Assembly: GCF_018255755.1 (NCBI RefSeq)
Contig: NZ_CP073766.1
Coordinates: forward strand, 1,798,001 to 1,862,000
Length of the DNA: 64,000 nucleotides
Direction: 5' to 3'
DNA from: Chitinophaga sp. HK235
GTDB lineage: Bacteria; Bacteroidota; Bacteroidia; Chitinophagales; Chitinophagaceae
Under the pieces are notes generated by a model. It searched no databases, was not told the origin of the DNA, and saw only the letters and a list, made by a program, of their open reading frames with translations. Both the position numbers and the translations under genes were made by a program. Shown piece by piece: positions 16,780 to 26,114 of this stretch (position 1 is its first letter; every line of letters starts with the position of its first letter).

Positions 16780-19329
16780 TTAAATTTTCTCCGCCCGGCC
16801 TGTTACCGGCACTACCAGTTCGAGCCTGATTTTCTCATCCTGTGCAGGGTGTAACGCCGCCACAGAGAATGAACGCTGGCCATGCGCAATCCGTAAGGCT
16901 TTGTTCACTGCCACCTGTTCCAGCGGTCTACGGCCATTATCAGCCACATACAGCTTACCATTTTTGCAGATGATAAACTGCCCTGCTTTTATTTTTTTAT
17001 CAATCAGCAGTTCGGTATTGCCTGCCCATATGATCTTAATACCATTAACAGTAGCGTCTTTAGGGCCAGTGACTTTGATAGAAAATTCCAGCGGCTGATC
17101 ACCGAACTCGTTCTGCAAAGTGACCGCTGCCGGCGCTGAGGTACAGGCCAGTTCCGGGAACCTGTTTTCTTTTACAGTATACAGCAGGAAGGCGTTGGTC
17201 CCTGTTTTCTCCAGATGGAATTTATAGTTCAGGTCTTTGAGCTTTTCTTTTATCGTCGTGCTGAATTTATTGGCGGCCCTTGCCTCTTCCCAGGTGTGGA
17301 ACGCCTTGAATATAGCTGCTTTTTCAGCGCTGGCCTCTACGGCCTGCTGGCTCAGACCCAGCATGTACGTGGCATTCCAGCCGATTGATTTCGCCTCGAG
17401 GTTCTCTGCATCATACAGGCTCCAGTCTGACTGATAGTTTTGGATACCGAATGTAGCGGGGAAATAGCTGCTTTCAAAAACATAGCGCATGTCTTTTCCT
17501 TCAATACCCCATTTATTCAGTACCGGACTGAACATATGATCACCGCCACCCACATTGCAGACGCTCATATAATGCCAGCTGCCTTCCTGTACAGCGCTAC
17601 CCATTACACGGAGATATTTTCCGCCGTTACGGTAATAGCTGTCGAAAAGCCCGCGGAAAAAGCGTTTGAAGGAGTATTGACCATGCCCCTGGTACATACA
17701 GCTTTCCAGGCCATCGAAGTCGATGTAGTCCATTTTGCCTTCTGTCAGCCATTTACCGTAGTAGTCGGCGTAAACATCCTGGAGTTGCATATCGGGTGCA
17801 AAGCCGCGGTAGCAGTTGGGTTGCAGCTTTACAATAGTGGTACCGGTTTTGTAAGTTCCACGCACAGTATGATGAAAACCTCTTTTTACTTTCAGGAAAG
17901 TATAGGGAGATGTATGGGTGATACCTTCGTATTCAATCAGTTCCTTACCTATCTTCAAAACATTGGTATGATTACCTTCCCAGCCACCGAATTCATGGAA
18001 ATAGGCCGTATCAGCCACTGTGATGATGGTATCTTCCGGTAAAAGATCTTTTGTAATCACTGTACGTTGCATGATGGCGAGGTGGTCGTTGGGTACGGGA
18101 GCCACATCGCTGTTATCATCTGGCTGCAAAAACTCGCAGAGCGTGTGCAGCCCGTAACGGATACCGTTCTGCTGCATCAGTGCGCCAAATGCGGGGATGC
18201 TCATAGGAGCCGATCCTGTAAAACTTATTGGCTTTGTCTTCCAGCGGTTTGACGGATTGGGATAATATTCACCCCATCCTTCATCCTGCACGCCTTTGAT
18301 ATTAAGTTGATTGGCATAAGTGGCCAGACTGTCGTGAGGTCCCCACCAGGCTATATCAGGACGGAATCCTGCCGGGTCCTTAATCCATTTACCATCGATG
18401 GTAGGATGCGGTAGTCCTTCGGCCAGTACAATTTTTTCTATCGTATGCAGGCCCAGCGAATCGGGGCAGGCATACAGTGCGATGGAGGAACCGATAAAAT
18501 CCGCATCTGCAGGCGTTACCAGCTGATACCTGGCAGAGTTGGCCTTGCCTTCAATTCCATCCGGGTAATCCGGGAACCGGATCATCTGTTCCTTGCGACG
18601 ATCCCTGGAATGCATGCAGATGCTTGCACCATAAGCTGGCTCCAGCTTTGCGCCGTTGCCGTAATTCATTCTGAAATATTCTTCCGGCTGGGAATAAAAG
18701 GCCACGTCGTTCACGCCGTCACCACCGATGCTGAAAGTCTGTCCTTCTTTCAGGTGCGCCGGCAGCGGATATTTTGCAGGATCGGGAGAATGAATAAAGT
18801 AATACATGAATGACATGTCCCCTTCACTGGGCGCTCCGCTGGTAGTGTTATCATCCAGCCCCAGGAGCCCAAATGCAAACTCCCTGTTCCTTACCACCCC
18901 GATCACATCCCCTATCAGCGCGTTGATCGTTGTTTTATACGGGCCCCATACGATATTGTCAATGTTATTCCTTGGGGTTAGTGACAGCAGTTTGAATTTA
19001 AGGTATTCCGCTTGCTGGTCAATCCTAATCCTGGCTTCGGCTCCGTTGGCATATTTGAGTGAGAGCTCTTTCTTTTGCTGAGAATAGGCTGCCTGGACAG
19101 GCAAGATGTATTGTTTCCCGGCGTAAAGGCTCATCAGTGCGGAACTCAGCCCCCGGGGACAATACTCCTGTCCGTTTTTTCTGTTCCTGACGGAAGATAT
19201 AAACCCCTTGTTATCGATCGTAACAGTTGCGTACTTCGTCTGCAAAATGGTGGATTGTGCGTGAAGACACACCGTATACAACACTAATGATAACAGTACC
19301 GTTACCTGTTTTAATCCCCTGAAATTCAT
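16780..19329 (-). CDS. Large exported glycosidase-like protein, unclassified
   Basis: An 849-aa protein with a signal peptide ending LHAQS. The first ~300 residues are beta-rich, as in the N-terminal sandwiches of clan GH-D/GH31-like enzymes. A barrel-like region follows, with DEGWGEYYPN, a conserved-looking MDYIDFDGLE (about 533-541) that could hold a nucleophile Asp, and AVQEGSWHYMS. At residues about 423-505 there is what looks like an inserted small beta domain (ITVADTAYF, IGKELIEYEGI, LKVKRGFHHT). I cannot name a GH family. The gene is in the operon between susD and the GH38-like gene, which supports a carbohydrate role. Confidence 0.6.
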   Translation of the reverse strand: MNFRGLKQVTVLLSLVLYTVCLHAQSTILQTKYATVTIDNKGFISSVRNRKNGQEYCPRGLSSALMSLYAGKQYILPVQAAYSQQKKELSLKYANGAEARIRIDQQAEYLKFKLLSLTPRNNIDNIVWGPYKTTINALIGDVIGVVRNREFAFGLLGLDDNTTSGAPSEGDMSFMYYFIHSPDPAKYPLPAHLKEGQTFSIGGDGVNDVAFYSQPEEYFRMNYGNGAKLEPAYGASICMHSRDRRKEQMIRFPDYPDGIEGKANSARYQLVTPADADFIGSSIALYACPDSLGLHTIEKIVLAEGLPHPTIDGKWIKDPAGFRPDIAWWGPHDSLATYANQLNIKGVQDEGWGEYYPNPSNRWKTKPISFTGSAPMSIPAFGALMQQNGIRYGLHTLCEFLQPDDNSDVAPVPNDHLAIMQRTVITKDLLPEDTIITVADTAYFHEFGGWEGNHTNVLKIGKELIEYEGITHTSPYTFLKVKRGFHHTVRGTYKTGTTIVKLQPNCYRGFAPDMQLQDVYADYYGKWLTEGKMDYIDFDGLESCMYQGHGQYSFKRFFRGLFDSYYRNGGKYLRVMGSAVQEGSWHYMSVCNVGGGDHMFSPVLNKWGIEGKDMRYVFESSYFPATFGIQNYQSDWSLYDAENLEAKSIGWNATYMLGLSQQAVEASAEKAAIFKAFHTWEEARAANKFSTTIKEKLKDLNYKFHLEKTGTNAFLLYTVKENRFPELACTSAPAAVTLQNEFGDQPLEFSIKVTGPKDATVNGIKIIWAGNTELLIDKKIKAGQFIICKNGKLYVADNGRRPLEQVAVNKALRIAHGQRSFSVAALHPAQDEKIRLELVVPVTGRAEKI

Positions 19330-19463
19330 TTATAAAAATTTAGATAGTCACCTCAAAAATACCACTGGTAAATCCCAACTAATTAACAAGATATTATCCA
19401 ATGTTGATGATTTATTTGCCCATCCCTTATCGGCCCCTCTTTCCGGGAAAAGTATATAAAGCA

Positions 19464-19526
19464 GCGCGCTGGTGTCTGTAAACAGCCACCAGCGCGCCAA
19501 AGCCCCTCGCCAAAACGGGGGGCTTT
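19464..19526 (-). terminator. Pair of stem-loops after susD, probable attenuator
   Basis: Two hairpins stand side by side in the 250-bp gap between susD and the glycosidase-like gene. One has perfect 11-bp arms (19464-19474 and 19487-19497) and the other 8-bp arms (19499-19506 and 19519-19526). No long T run follows directly on the minus strand. They probably reduce readthrough from susCD to the downstream enzyme genes or protect the susCD mRNA 3' end, rather than ending all transcription. Confidence 0.55.
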
Positions 19527-19580
19527 GCAAAATCTGTTTCCCTGCCCCGAGAGAAACGGTCAGATCACTTAAACAATCAT

Positions 19581-21323
19581 TTATTGCATAGGATCGAAAT
19601 CGCCTCCCCAGTTATTATTCTGTTTAAATAAGGGGTTTCGGTCCATAATCGACTTAGGAATGCCGTAAATATAATATTGGTCTTTGATGGCGATATCAAC
19701 AGCATCAGTGGTAATCACGGTAGCAGTAAATCTGTTCCACACTGTATTTATATCTGACAGCGGACTTACATCCGGTTGACCAGCTTTCAGCAATACTGCG
19801 ATGCCATGGCGCTGAGGCAAGGCTCTCAGGTAATCAAACATTTTCCAGCGGCGTAAATCATCCATACGCTTACCTTCAAAACAAAACTCTACGAAACGTT
19901 CTTTCTGAAACGCTTTCCGAATATCGGGCTGCGTGGCGGCTGTAATACCGTAATTATTGAGCGTACCGGGTAAAACGCCTGCACGGCCCCTGATCTGTTT
20001 TAATACATCCAATGCCACTGAGGTATTGCCTACTTCATTGGCACATTCGCCATAATTCATTAAGACTTCTGCATAACGGATTTCAATCCAGTCGACTGCT
20101 GCATTATACACCGTGCCTTTATCAATCGTTTTATCGATGGCTTTTATGCGATAAAAACTTGAATTAGACCACAGGGGATCCTGTGTAACACTGTTATGCA
20201 CACCTTCCAATCCGGTGGTACCACTGTAGTTTGTTATACTGGTGAAATAAGTCCACAGATAGGTTTTATCATCGCGCATTCCCTTTAAATACTGGTTGGG
20301 CGCTCCGTTATAATAGATATTGGCGTAGAAGCGGTCATCTCTGTTGAAAGACAGTGTATCATAGCTTCTTGCCTGTGATTCCCAGGCGGAGCCATCTTTC
20401 ATAGGGAAAGCATTTACCAGTTCCAATGAAGGCCGGTCGGCGCCCAAATCATCTTTAGACCAGTTCAGCGGAATCAGGCCCCCCTGGAAATAGGTTGCCT
20501 GCGGATAGTTGTATCGACGCACCATTACCACTTCCTTGTTTAACTCATCATCCCAGATTTTGCTATATGTGCTATACAATCCCTTACCATGTGCATCTAA
20601 AAATTCCTTGGCTGCTTTATTGGCATCGAATGCCTTTTGCCAGGAAGCGATGCCGCCTAAGCCATTAAACAAAGGGCTGGCATAAAACAATAATACTCTT
20701 CCTTTAAAAGCCATGGCCACACCTTTATCTATCCTGCCCATATCATTGTCTGTAAAAGCGTCGGGCAGTAAGGCAATCGCATTATCCAGATCTTTTAAAA
20801 TCTGTGTTACACACTCTGATGTTTTATTGCGGGGTTTCTGCAGCGTTGTCAAATCTGTAGTAGGAGCCTGTGCATCCAATATCAGCGGCACGCCACCATA
20901 ATTGCTCACCATACTATGATAAGCCCAGGCTCTCCAGAACAGCGCCTGCCCTTTGATCTTATCTTTATCTGCCTGACCAAATGCAGCTTTGTCGATATTG
21001 CCTAACAGGATATTAATGGTGCGTATATCACTATATATACCAAAGGTATTTCGTGAGTCGAAGGTGGCGGTACCTCTCAACCAATCATTGGTTTGTTTTT
21101 GATAGGGAACCCCTTCATCTGTTCCGTTGGCGCCGCCATAGGTATTTCCTGGCATCAGCTTTCCATAAATCTGATTTAAATAAGCAGTGGCCATATTTAC
21201 ATCCGACCATACCTGGTCAGGGCCCACGGCAGAAAGATTCGTTTTATCAAGCACCTTATTACAACCTGCCAATAAGAAGGAAGCGCAAAAGGTGAGTATC
21301 GCTTTATTTAACTTATTCTTCAT
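19581..21323 (-). CDS. SusD/RagB-family nutrient-binding lipoprotein
   Basis: A 580-aa outer-membrane lipoprotein (signal ending LLAGCNK, Cys about residue 21) that captures glycans at the cell surface and hands them to the partner SusC porin. SusD features are visible: the N-terminal KVLDKTNLSAVGPDQVWSD segment, TPR-like helices with AYLNQIYG and ALFWRAWAYHSMVSNYGGVPL, and a C-terminal part with RYAEVLMNYGECANE, IRGRAGV and ERFVEFCFEGKRMDDLRRW. It follows SusC with 29 bp between them and is followed by the glycosidase genes. Confidence 0.95.
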   Translation of the reverse strand: MKNKLNKAILTFCASFLLAGCNKVLDKTNLSAVGPDQVWSDVNMATAYLNQIYGKLMPGNTYGGANGTDEGVPYQKQTNDWLRGTATFDSRNTFGIYSDIRTINILLGNIDKAAFGQADKDKIKGQALFWRAWAYHSMVSNYGGVPLILDAQAPTTDLTTLQKPRNKTSECVTQILKDLDNAIALLPDAFTDNDMGRIDKGVAMAFKGRVLLFYASPLFNGLGGIASWQKAFDANKAAKEFLDAHGKGLYSTYSKIWDDELNKEVVMVRRYNYPQATYFQGGLIPLNWSKDDLGADRPSLELVNAFPMKDGSAWESQARSYDTLSFNRDDRFYANIYYNGAPNQYLKGMRDDKTYLWTYFTSITNYSGTTGLEGVHNSVTQDPLWSNSSFYRIKAIDKTIDKGTVYNAAVDWIEIRYAEVLMNYGECANEVGNTSVALDVLKQIRGRAGVLPGTLNNYGITAATQPDIRKAFQKERFVEFCFEGKRMDDLRRWKMFDYLRALPQRHGIAVLLKAGQPDVSPLSDINTVWNRFTATVITTDAVDIAIKDQYYIYGIPKSIMDRNPLFKQNNNWGGDFDPMQ

Positions 21324-21352
21324 TTTTTTACTTTTTATTGTAACACACTTTT

Positions 21353-24300
21353 CTACAATCTGATATCAATACCAGCGGTAAAAGTTTTCGTCGTAGGATA
21401 GCTCATGAATCCTTTTATCTCCGGATCATATAACTTAAACTTCGTTATATTAAACAGGTTAGAACCTGCCACAAAAACCCTCACGTCTTTAATAGACAAT
21501 TTGTTTAACACGATTTCAGGTAGTTGGTAGTTAAGGTTCAGGTATTTCATCCGCAGGAATCCGCCGTTATATACGTTGAAGTTGGAAGTCCAGGTATAGC
21601 CGGCAGAATGCGGATCGCCCGATGGATATATTTTTGGCGTAGAACCGTTGGGGTTATCGGTAGTCCATGAATCAGCATGGTATTGCGGCACCTTTCCTCC
21701 GCCACCGAAATTTCTACCCCAGGGGTCATTGTAAAACAGCTTATATCCTGTAAGACCGGAGAATAAAGCCTCCACGGAAAAACCTTTATACGTCAATGAT
21801 ATATTCAGTCCATAACTAATAGGTGCATTGTCTGCTCCGAAATATTTACCCAGCACTACCTGGTCGTAGTCGTCTACTTTATTATCGGGTTTTCCGTTCG
21901 GGCCACTTAAATCCGCCAGCAACATATCACCTATAGCTGGTGCCACACCATTGACGGTATAACCGGCCGGTAATTTATTCAAATCATCCTGTGTGCGTAT
22001 GATACCCAAAGCCTGGTAGCCATAGCCATATGACAGCGTTTTACCAATTGGGTTCGCGTAGTCTTGCGTATTGGCTGCCACATCTTTCCTGATCACCTTA
22101 TTGGTAGCATACGTGAATACGCCTTTCACATTGTAGCTGAAGTTTTTGCCGATGTTGTTATTGTAACCCAGCTCCACTTCAATACCGTTGGAATTCACTT
22201 TTCCGTAATTTTCCGGCGGTAAAGTTGAGCCAAACTCATTAGGAATAGCCAGTATACGAGTGCCTAATATGTCATACGACTTCCGTTTCCAATAGTCGAA
22301 ACTGAATCGGATATTTTTATGTATCGTCGCATCCACTCCGATGCCAACAGAATTAGATTTTTCCCAGGTCAGGTTGCTATTGGGAAGACCTCCGTATGAT
22401 AAGCGTGGAGCAGGAGTACCGGTAGCACCGAGAAAATAGCTACCACTTGAAATAATATATTGCTCCATCCATCTCCATCTGGCGTTAGGATCGTCTTTAT
22501 CCAGGATGTCATTACCGGTGGTAGCGTAGGAGCCTCTCAGCTTCAGGAAATCCATACTACGACCAAGCGCGGATGACTGGAAAAATCCTTCTTTGGAGAT
22601 TACCCAACCCGCAGATACCGATGGAAACCAACCCCATCGTCTGTTGGGAGCAAAGTTGGTAGAGCCATCTCTTCTGACAGAAGCACTGAAAAGGTATTTA
22701 GCATCATAATCATAATTCAGTCTTCCGATGTAGGACAATCTTCCAATCTGACCTTCATTACCGCCTGTTGACCAATCGGCGTTGTTGGCGCTGGTGTATA
22801 AAAACTGATCCATTGGGATGAGCGGGAAGTTATATCGCGTCAAACTAAATTTGTTCGAGTAACCTTCGTACTGCTCATACACAAACAATGCTCCCAGGGT
22901 ATGTTTGCCGAATGTCCGGTCGTAGTTAATCTGCGTATTCAATTGGTATGCATCCGACTTCTCGTATGTATTCCCTAAATACGGTGTACCCGGATCTCCG
23001 CTTAATACGGAACCCACCAGTGAATCTGTGTAAATCAGGCCATTAGGACCGGTTTTCTTAAAATTATACAGCGTCTGTTTCTTCGCAAAGGTTTTTACAT
23101 AGCTGTTGTCAAAGTTCCTACTGTAGGTTCCTTTTACACTCAGCCCCTCCACAAAAGGTATTTTATACGCTGCAGTAATCAAGGCATCTACCTGCTGATT
23201 GTTGTTACGCCAGTAGCCTCCATTTCTCATCATCTCTATAGGATTGCCCAACCAACCCGGATTATTCGGTTTACCATTTATATATGGCATGGCAAATACA
23301 TCCCAGTACAATAGTTTACCCCAGAGATTATTCAGGTCGTCGGAACCATAATCGTATGTAAAGTTGAATCGATTTTGGGTACCGTAGCTGGTACCCACAT
23401 TTAAGCCAAGGGTAAGGTTTTTCACCAGGTTAGCCTGTACATTACCCCGCAGGTTATATTTTTTATAGGATACCTGTGGAAGGAAACCATCTTCATTCAC
23501 ATAGGAACCTCCAATGTACGCCCTTATCTTTTCATTACCTCCCGAAGCGCTCAGTGCATACCGCTGACTGGAAGGATTGGTATAGGCGGCTTTGTAATAG
23601 ATGTCACCGTTGGGATTATTTTTTAACACCCAGTTGATTTCTTCATCACTCAGGCCCCCATTCACGGCTTTGGTCAAATTCAGTCCATCTTTCACTGGCA
23701 TGTATTGGGGCATCGCGCCTACGCGTTGCGCGTTATAAGTGGCATTGAAATTTATCACCGCCGCACCACTCTTACCGGTTTTTGTGGTTACCAGGATGGC
23801 ACCGTTGGACGAGCGGGAGCCATAGATAGCCGCGGAAGAGGCGTCTTTCAGAATGGTAATATCCGCCACTTCATTAGGGTCCAGTGCGTCGAAACTTGTT
23901 TTATCCCTTACGACCCCATCAATCACATACAAAGGCTCCACGGCACTGTTACTAAAGGAAGAGCGGGCCCGGACTTTGACCGTTGAACCAATGCCAGGTG
24001 TACCTGTCGGTGAACTGATAAAAACACCGGATAAACGTCCTGCCAGCGCATTTGATAAGTTAGTAGTGGGAACAAGCGCTATATCCTTCGCATTCATGGA
24101 AGAAACAGCAGCCGTCATTTTAGTCTTTTTCTGCGTACCATACCCTACTACTACCACATCTGACAGTTCTGTAGCAGCCGTGTGCAATTTAATGGTCAGC
24201 GGAGTAGTGCCGGCCACCGCAAAAGCAGTGCGAAAACCGGTCATCGTTATTTTCAGCCGGCTGCCAGGAGGGGCATTTAACTCAAAGCGCCCTTCCGCAT

Positions 24301-24481
24301 TGGTAATGACCCCGTTTTTAATATTCCCTTCCTGGTTGATTGTTGCGCCAGGCAGTGGCGCTCCCACGGAATCGGTCACCAGACCTTTGACACTCACTTT
24401 GTTCTGGGCATACGTACCCGTAGCCTGTAGGACAATACACAACAATGCGATCGCCCAAAGAAACGATTTAGATTGGTTCAT
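21353..24481 (-). CDS. SusC/RagA-family TonB-linked outer-membrane transporter
   Basis: A 1042-aa outer-membrane protein that, with SusD, imports oligosaccharides using TonB energy. After a signal peptide there is a carboxypeptidase-regulatory-like domain (VSVKGLVTDSVGAPLPGATI), the family signature DVVVVGYGTQKKTKMTAAVSS, a plug domain (PLYVIDGVVRD and the IYGSRSSNGAILVTTKTG motif) and a long 22-strand-type barrel ending in an aromatic/Arg terminus. It is the first gene of the sugar locus. The 5' region contains a strong hairpin that ends the preceding gene, so the operon has its own promoter. No anti-sigma/ECF pair is adjacent. Confidence 0.95.
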   Translation of the reverse strand: MNQSKSFLWAIALLCIVLQATGTYAQNKVSVKGLVTDSVGAPLPGATINQEGNIKNGVITNAEGRFELNAPPGSRLKITMTGFRTAFAVAGTTPLTIKLHTAATELSDVVVVGYGTQKKTKMTAAVSSMNAKDIALVPTTNLSNALAGRLSGVFISSPTGTPGIGSTVKVRARSSFSNSAVEPLYVIDGVVRDKTSFDALDPNEVADITILKDASSAAIYGSRSSNGAILVTTKTGKSGAAVINFNATYNAQRVGAMPQYMPVKDGLNLTKAVNGGLSDEEINWVLKNNPNGDIYYKAAYTNPSSQRYALSASGGNEKIRAYIGGSYVNEDGFLPQVSYKKYNLRGNVQANLVKNLTLGLNVGTSYGTQNRFNFTYDYGSDDLNNLWGKLLYWDVFAMPYINGKPNNPGWLGNPIEMMRNGGYWRNNNQQVDALITAAYKIPFVEGLSVKGTYSRNFDNSYVKTFAKKQTLYNFKKTGPNGLIYTDSLVGSVLSGDPGTPYLGNTYEKSDAYQLNTQINYDRTFGKHTLGALFVYEQYEGYSNKFSLTRYNFPLIPMDQFLYTSANNADWSTGGNEGQIGRLSYIGRLNYDYDAKYLFSASVRRDGSTNFAPNRRWGWFPSVSAGWVISKEGFFQSSALGRSMDFLKLRGSYATTGNDILDKDDPNARWRWMEQYIISSGSYFLGATGTPAPRLSYGGLPNSNLTWEKSNSVGIGVDATIHKNIRFSFDYWKRKSYDILGTRILAIPNEFGSTLPPENYGKVNSNGIEVELGYNNNIGKNFSYNVKGVFTYATNKVIRKDVAANTQDYANPIGKTLSYGYGYQALGIIRTQDDLNKLPAGYTVNGVAPAIGDMLLADLSGPNGKPDNKVDDYDQVVLGKYFGADNAPISYGLNISLTYKGFSVEALFSGLTGYKLFYNDPWGRNFGGGGKVPQYHADSWTTDNPNGSTPKIYPSGDPHSAGYTWTSNFNVYNGGFLRMKYLNLNYQLPEIVLNKLSIKDVRVFVAGSNLFNITKFKLYDPEIKGFMSYPTTKTFTAGIDIRL

Positions 24482-24684
24482 AAATTAAATTAAATAGGTA
24501 GCTAATAATTTGTGGAATTACTCATTCATTGTTCAGCCAATAATGTGCTCAGATAACGTGAAATAACATTGTATGTAAAGCTCCTTTTTTATCACGCTAT
24601 AAACCACCATGAATTTGCTAATTAACGATGTTTTCTTTGCTGTCCTATTCAGCCAGAATACCTATCAACACTATATTACGAAAC

Positions 24685-24748
24685 AATAAGGTATCCTAAA
24701 AAAACAAGCCCCTTCATTACGAAGAGGCTTGTTTTAGGATACCTTATT
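24685..24748. terminator. Long two-part hairpin, terminator of the enolase-superfamily gene
   Basis: A 64-nt imperfect palindrome. The outer arms are 17 bp and perfect (24685-24701 with 24732-24748). The inner part is a CAAGCC/GGCTTG plus CTTC/GAAG stem around loop ATTAC, with a 3-nt bulge. On the minus strand the inner stem is followed by a seven-T run, the standard intrinsic terminator for the gene ending at 24774. The outer arms go beyond what a terminator needs. Confidence 0.75.
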
Positions 24749-24773
24749 ATATTAGCTTCATTATTTATCTCCT

Positions 24774-25946
24774 TCAGACAGATACAATAGGCATATATTC
24801 GTTTAGTCGTTCGCGTTCCCATTTAAAAGATCTGAGGACCAGATTCTTTTTATGGCAATATTCCCAATCTACTTTTACCGGGAAACCAGGTATTTCAGAC
24901 AATATCAGATTTCCATTTTTCAACACCGGTTGTACTTTGAAATAATCCTGTATACCATACATCAGTGAATACAGGTACTCCACCTGACACTGTTCATGCG
25001 CAGTGGCCACCAAAGCAGCCGTATACCAGGGATATCCACCGGAAGAGAATTCGATATTTTCACGGGAGGCCAGATCTCTTACATTCATCAGTTCCTGCAC
25101 ACTGCCTATCTGGGTAGCTACCGGCTGCAAGTGCCTGACACCCGCATTCACAAGGGCCGGAAATACCAGTGCTGACCGCTCTGATTCCCCGTAGGAAACA
25201 GGAACCGCTGTCAGGCTGCATAACTTCCCGATCTGGTCCAAAGAAGCGGAATGGACCGGTTCCTCCAACCAGGAGATGTCAGCGCTTTCCACCTTGTCCA
25301 AAAAATGTAGTGCTTCCTCGCAGGTCCATACCTGGTTGGCATCTACCGCAAGACGGACATTCTTTCCCAGCAAGCTCCTTACAAATTTCACCCGCTCCAC
25401 ATCCTCCATCATTCTCCTGCCATGTGCCCTTCCTATTTTCATTTTATAACAATCCACGCCTGCATCCAGAAAATAACTTATCTCTTTTTCCAGCTCCTCT
25501 AATGTATAGTTAGCCCCTCCGCCGCTACCATAAATCTTCACTTCACTCCTGTTTGCGCCCAGGTATCTGTGCAAAGGCATTTTACTGCGTTGGGCCGCTA
25601 TATCATGCAGCGCCAGATCAATCTGGCCAAGCAGCGCGGAAGCCGGCCCCCTGAATCCTTCGTTGCGGATAGACCAGTACATCCTGCGATAAAGATCGGT
25701 ATACGGTATACCCTTACTATGCAACAGTATCGGCAGCAAACACATTTCCAGGATATTGTTGTACGCGCTGTATATCGGAGCCTCTCCTATAAAACCATCC
25801 TGGTCTTCCAGGGAAAGGACCGCAATACCCAATCCCTGAAAAGGCCCCATAGTAGCATCCTCGAAGGGAGTGACTGCCTTTGCCGGTTTCAGCACACTGA
25901 TCTGAGCGCTCTTAATGTTAAAAAACTCACCACCTATTCTTTGCAT
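24774..25946 (-). CDS. Enolase-superfamily enzyme (mandelate racemase/muconate lactonising type)
   Basis: A 390-aa cytoplasmic enzyme. The C-terminal barrel shows the K-x-K catalytic pair in DCYKMKIG (about residues 166-168), metal ligands in LAVDANQVWT, ISWLEEPVH and VSYGESE, and a late HLQPVATQIGSVQEL segment. The N-terminal capping domain is normal. This places it in the mandelate racemase/MLE group, which act as acid-sugar dehydratases, racemases or cycloisomerases; the exact substrate cannot be read. The ATG at 25946 is preferred to the TTG just upstream. It lies between an S9 peptidase gene and the SusC operon on the same strand, so it may serve the sugar pathway or peptide metabolism. 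Confidence 0.85.
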   Translation of the reverse strand: MQRIGGEFFNIKSAQISVLKPAKAVTPFEDATMGPFQGLGIAVLSLEDQDGFIGEAPIYSAYNNILEMCLLPILLHSKGIPYTDLYRRMYWSIRNEGFRGPASALLGQIDLALHDIAAQRSKMPLHRYLGANRSEVKIYGSGGGANYTLEELEKEISYFLDAGVDCYKMKIGRAHGRRMMEDVERVKFVRSLLGKNVRLAVDANQVWTCEEALHFLDKVESADISWLEEPVHSASLDQIGKLCSLTAVPVSYGESERSALVFPALVNAGVRHLQPVATQIGSVQELMNVRDLASRENIEFSSGGYPWYTAALVATAHEQCQVEYLYSLMYGIQDYFKVQPVLKNGNLILSEIPGFPVKVDWEYCHKKNLVLRSFKWERERLNEYMPIVSV

Positions 25947-26114
25947 CAAAGCTGGTTTTGGTATATGTTACTTAGTCTCACACTGCTCTCGCGGAAACAG
26001 GTGCTTCAACAAATTTAGGTGTACCTCCTGTTTATTAGTAGGTTCATTTTAACCAATACCTATGTTTTATTTGCCTGGAAATACTGTATAGTAATGACGC
26101 CGGCGCGCTATGTT

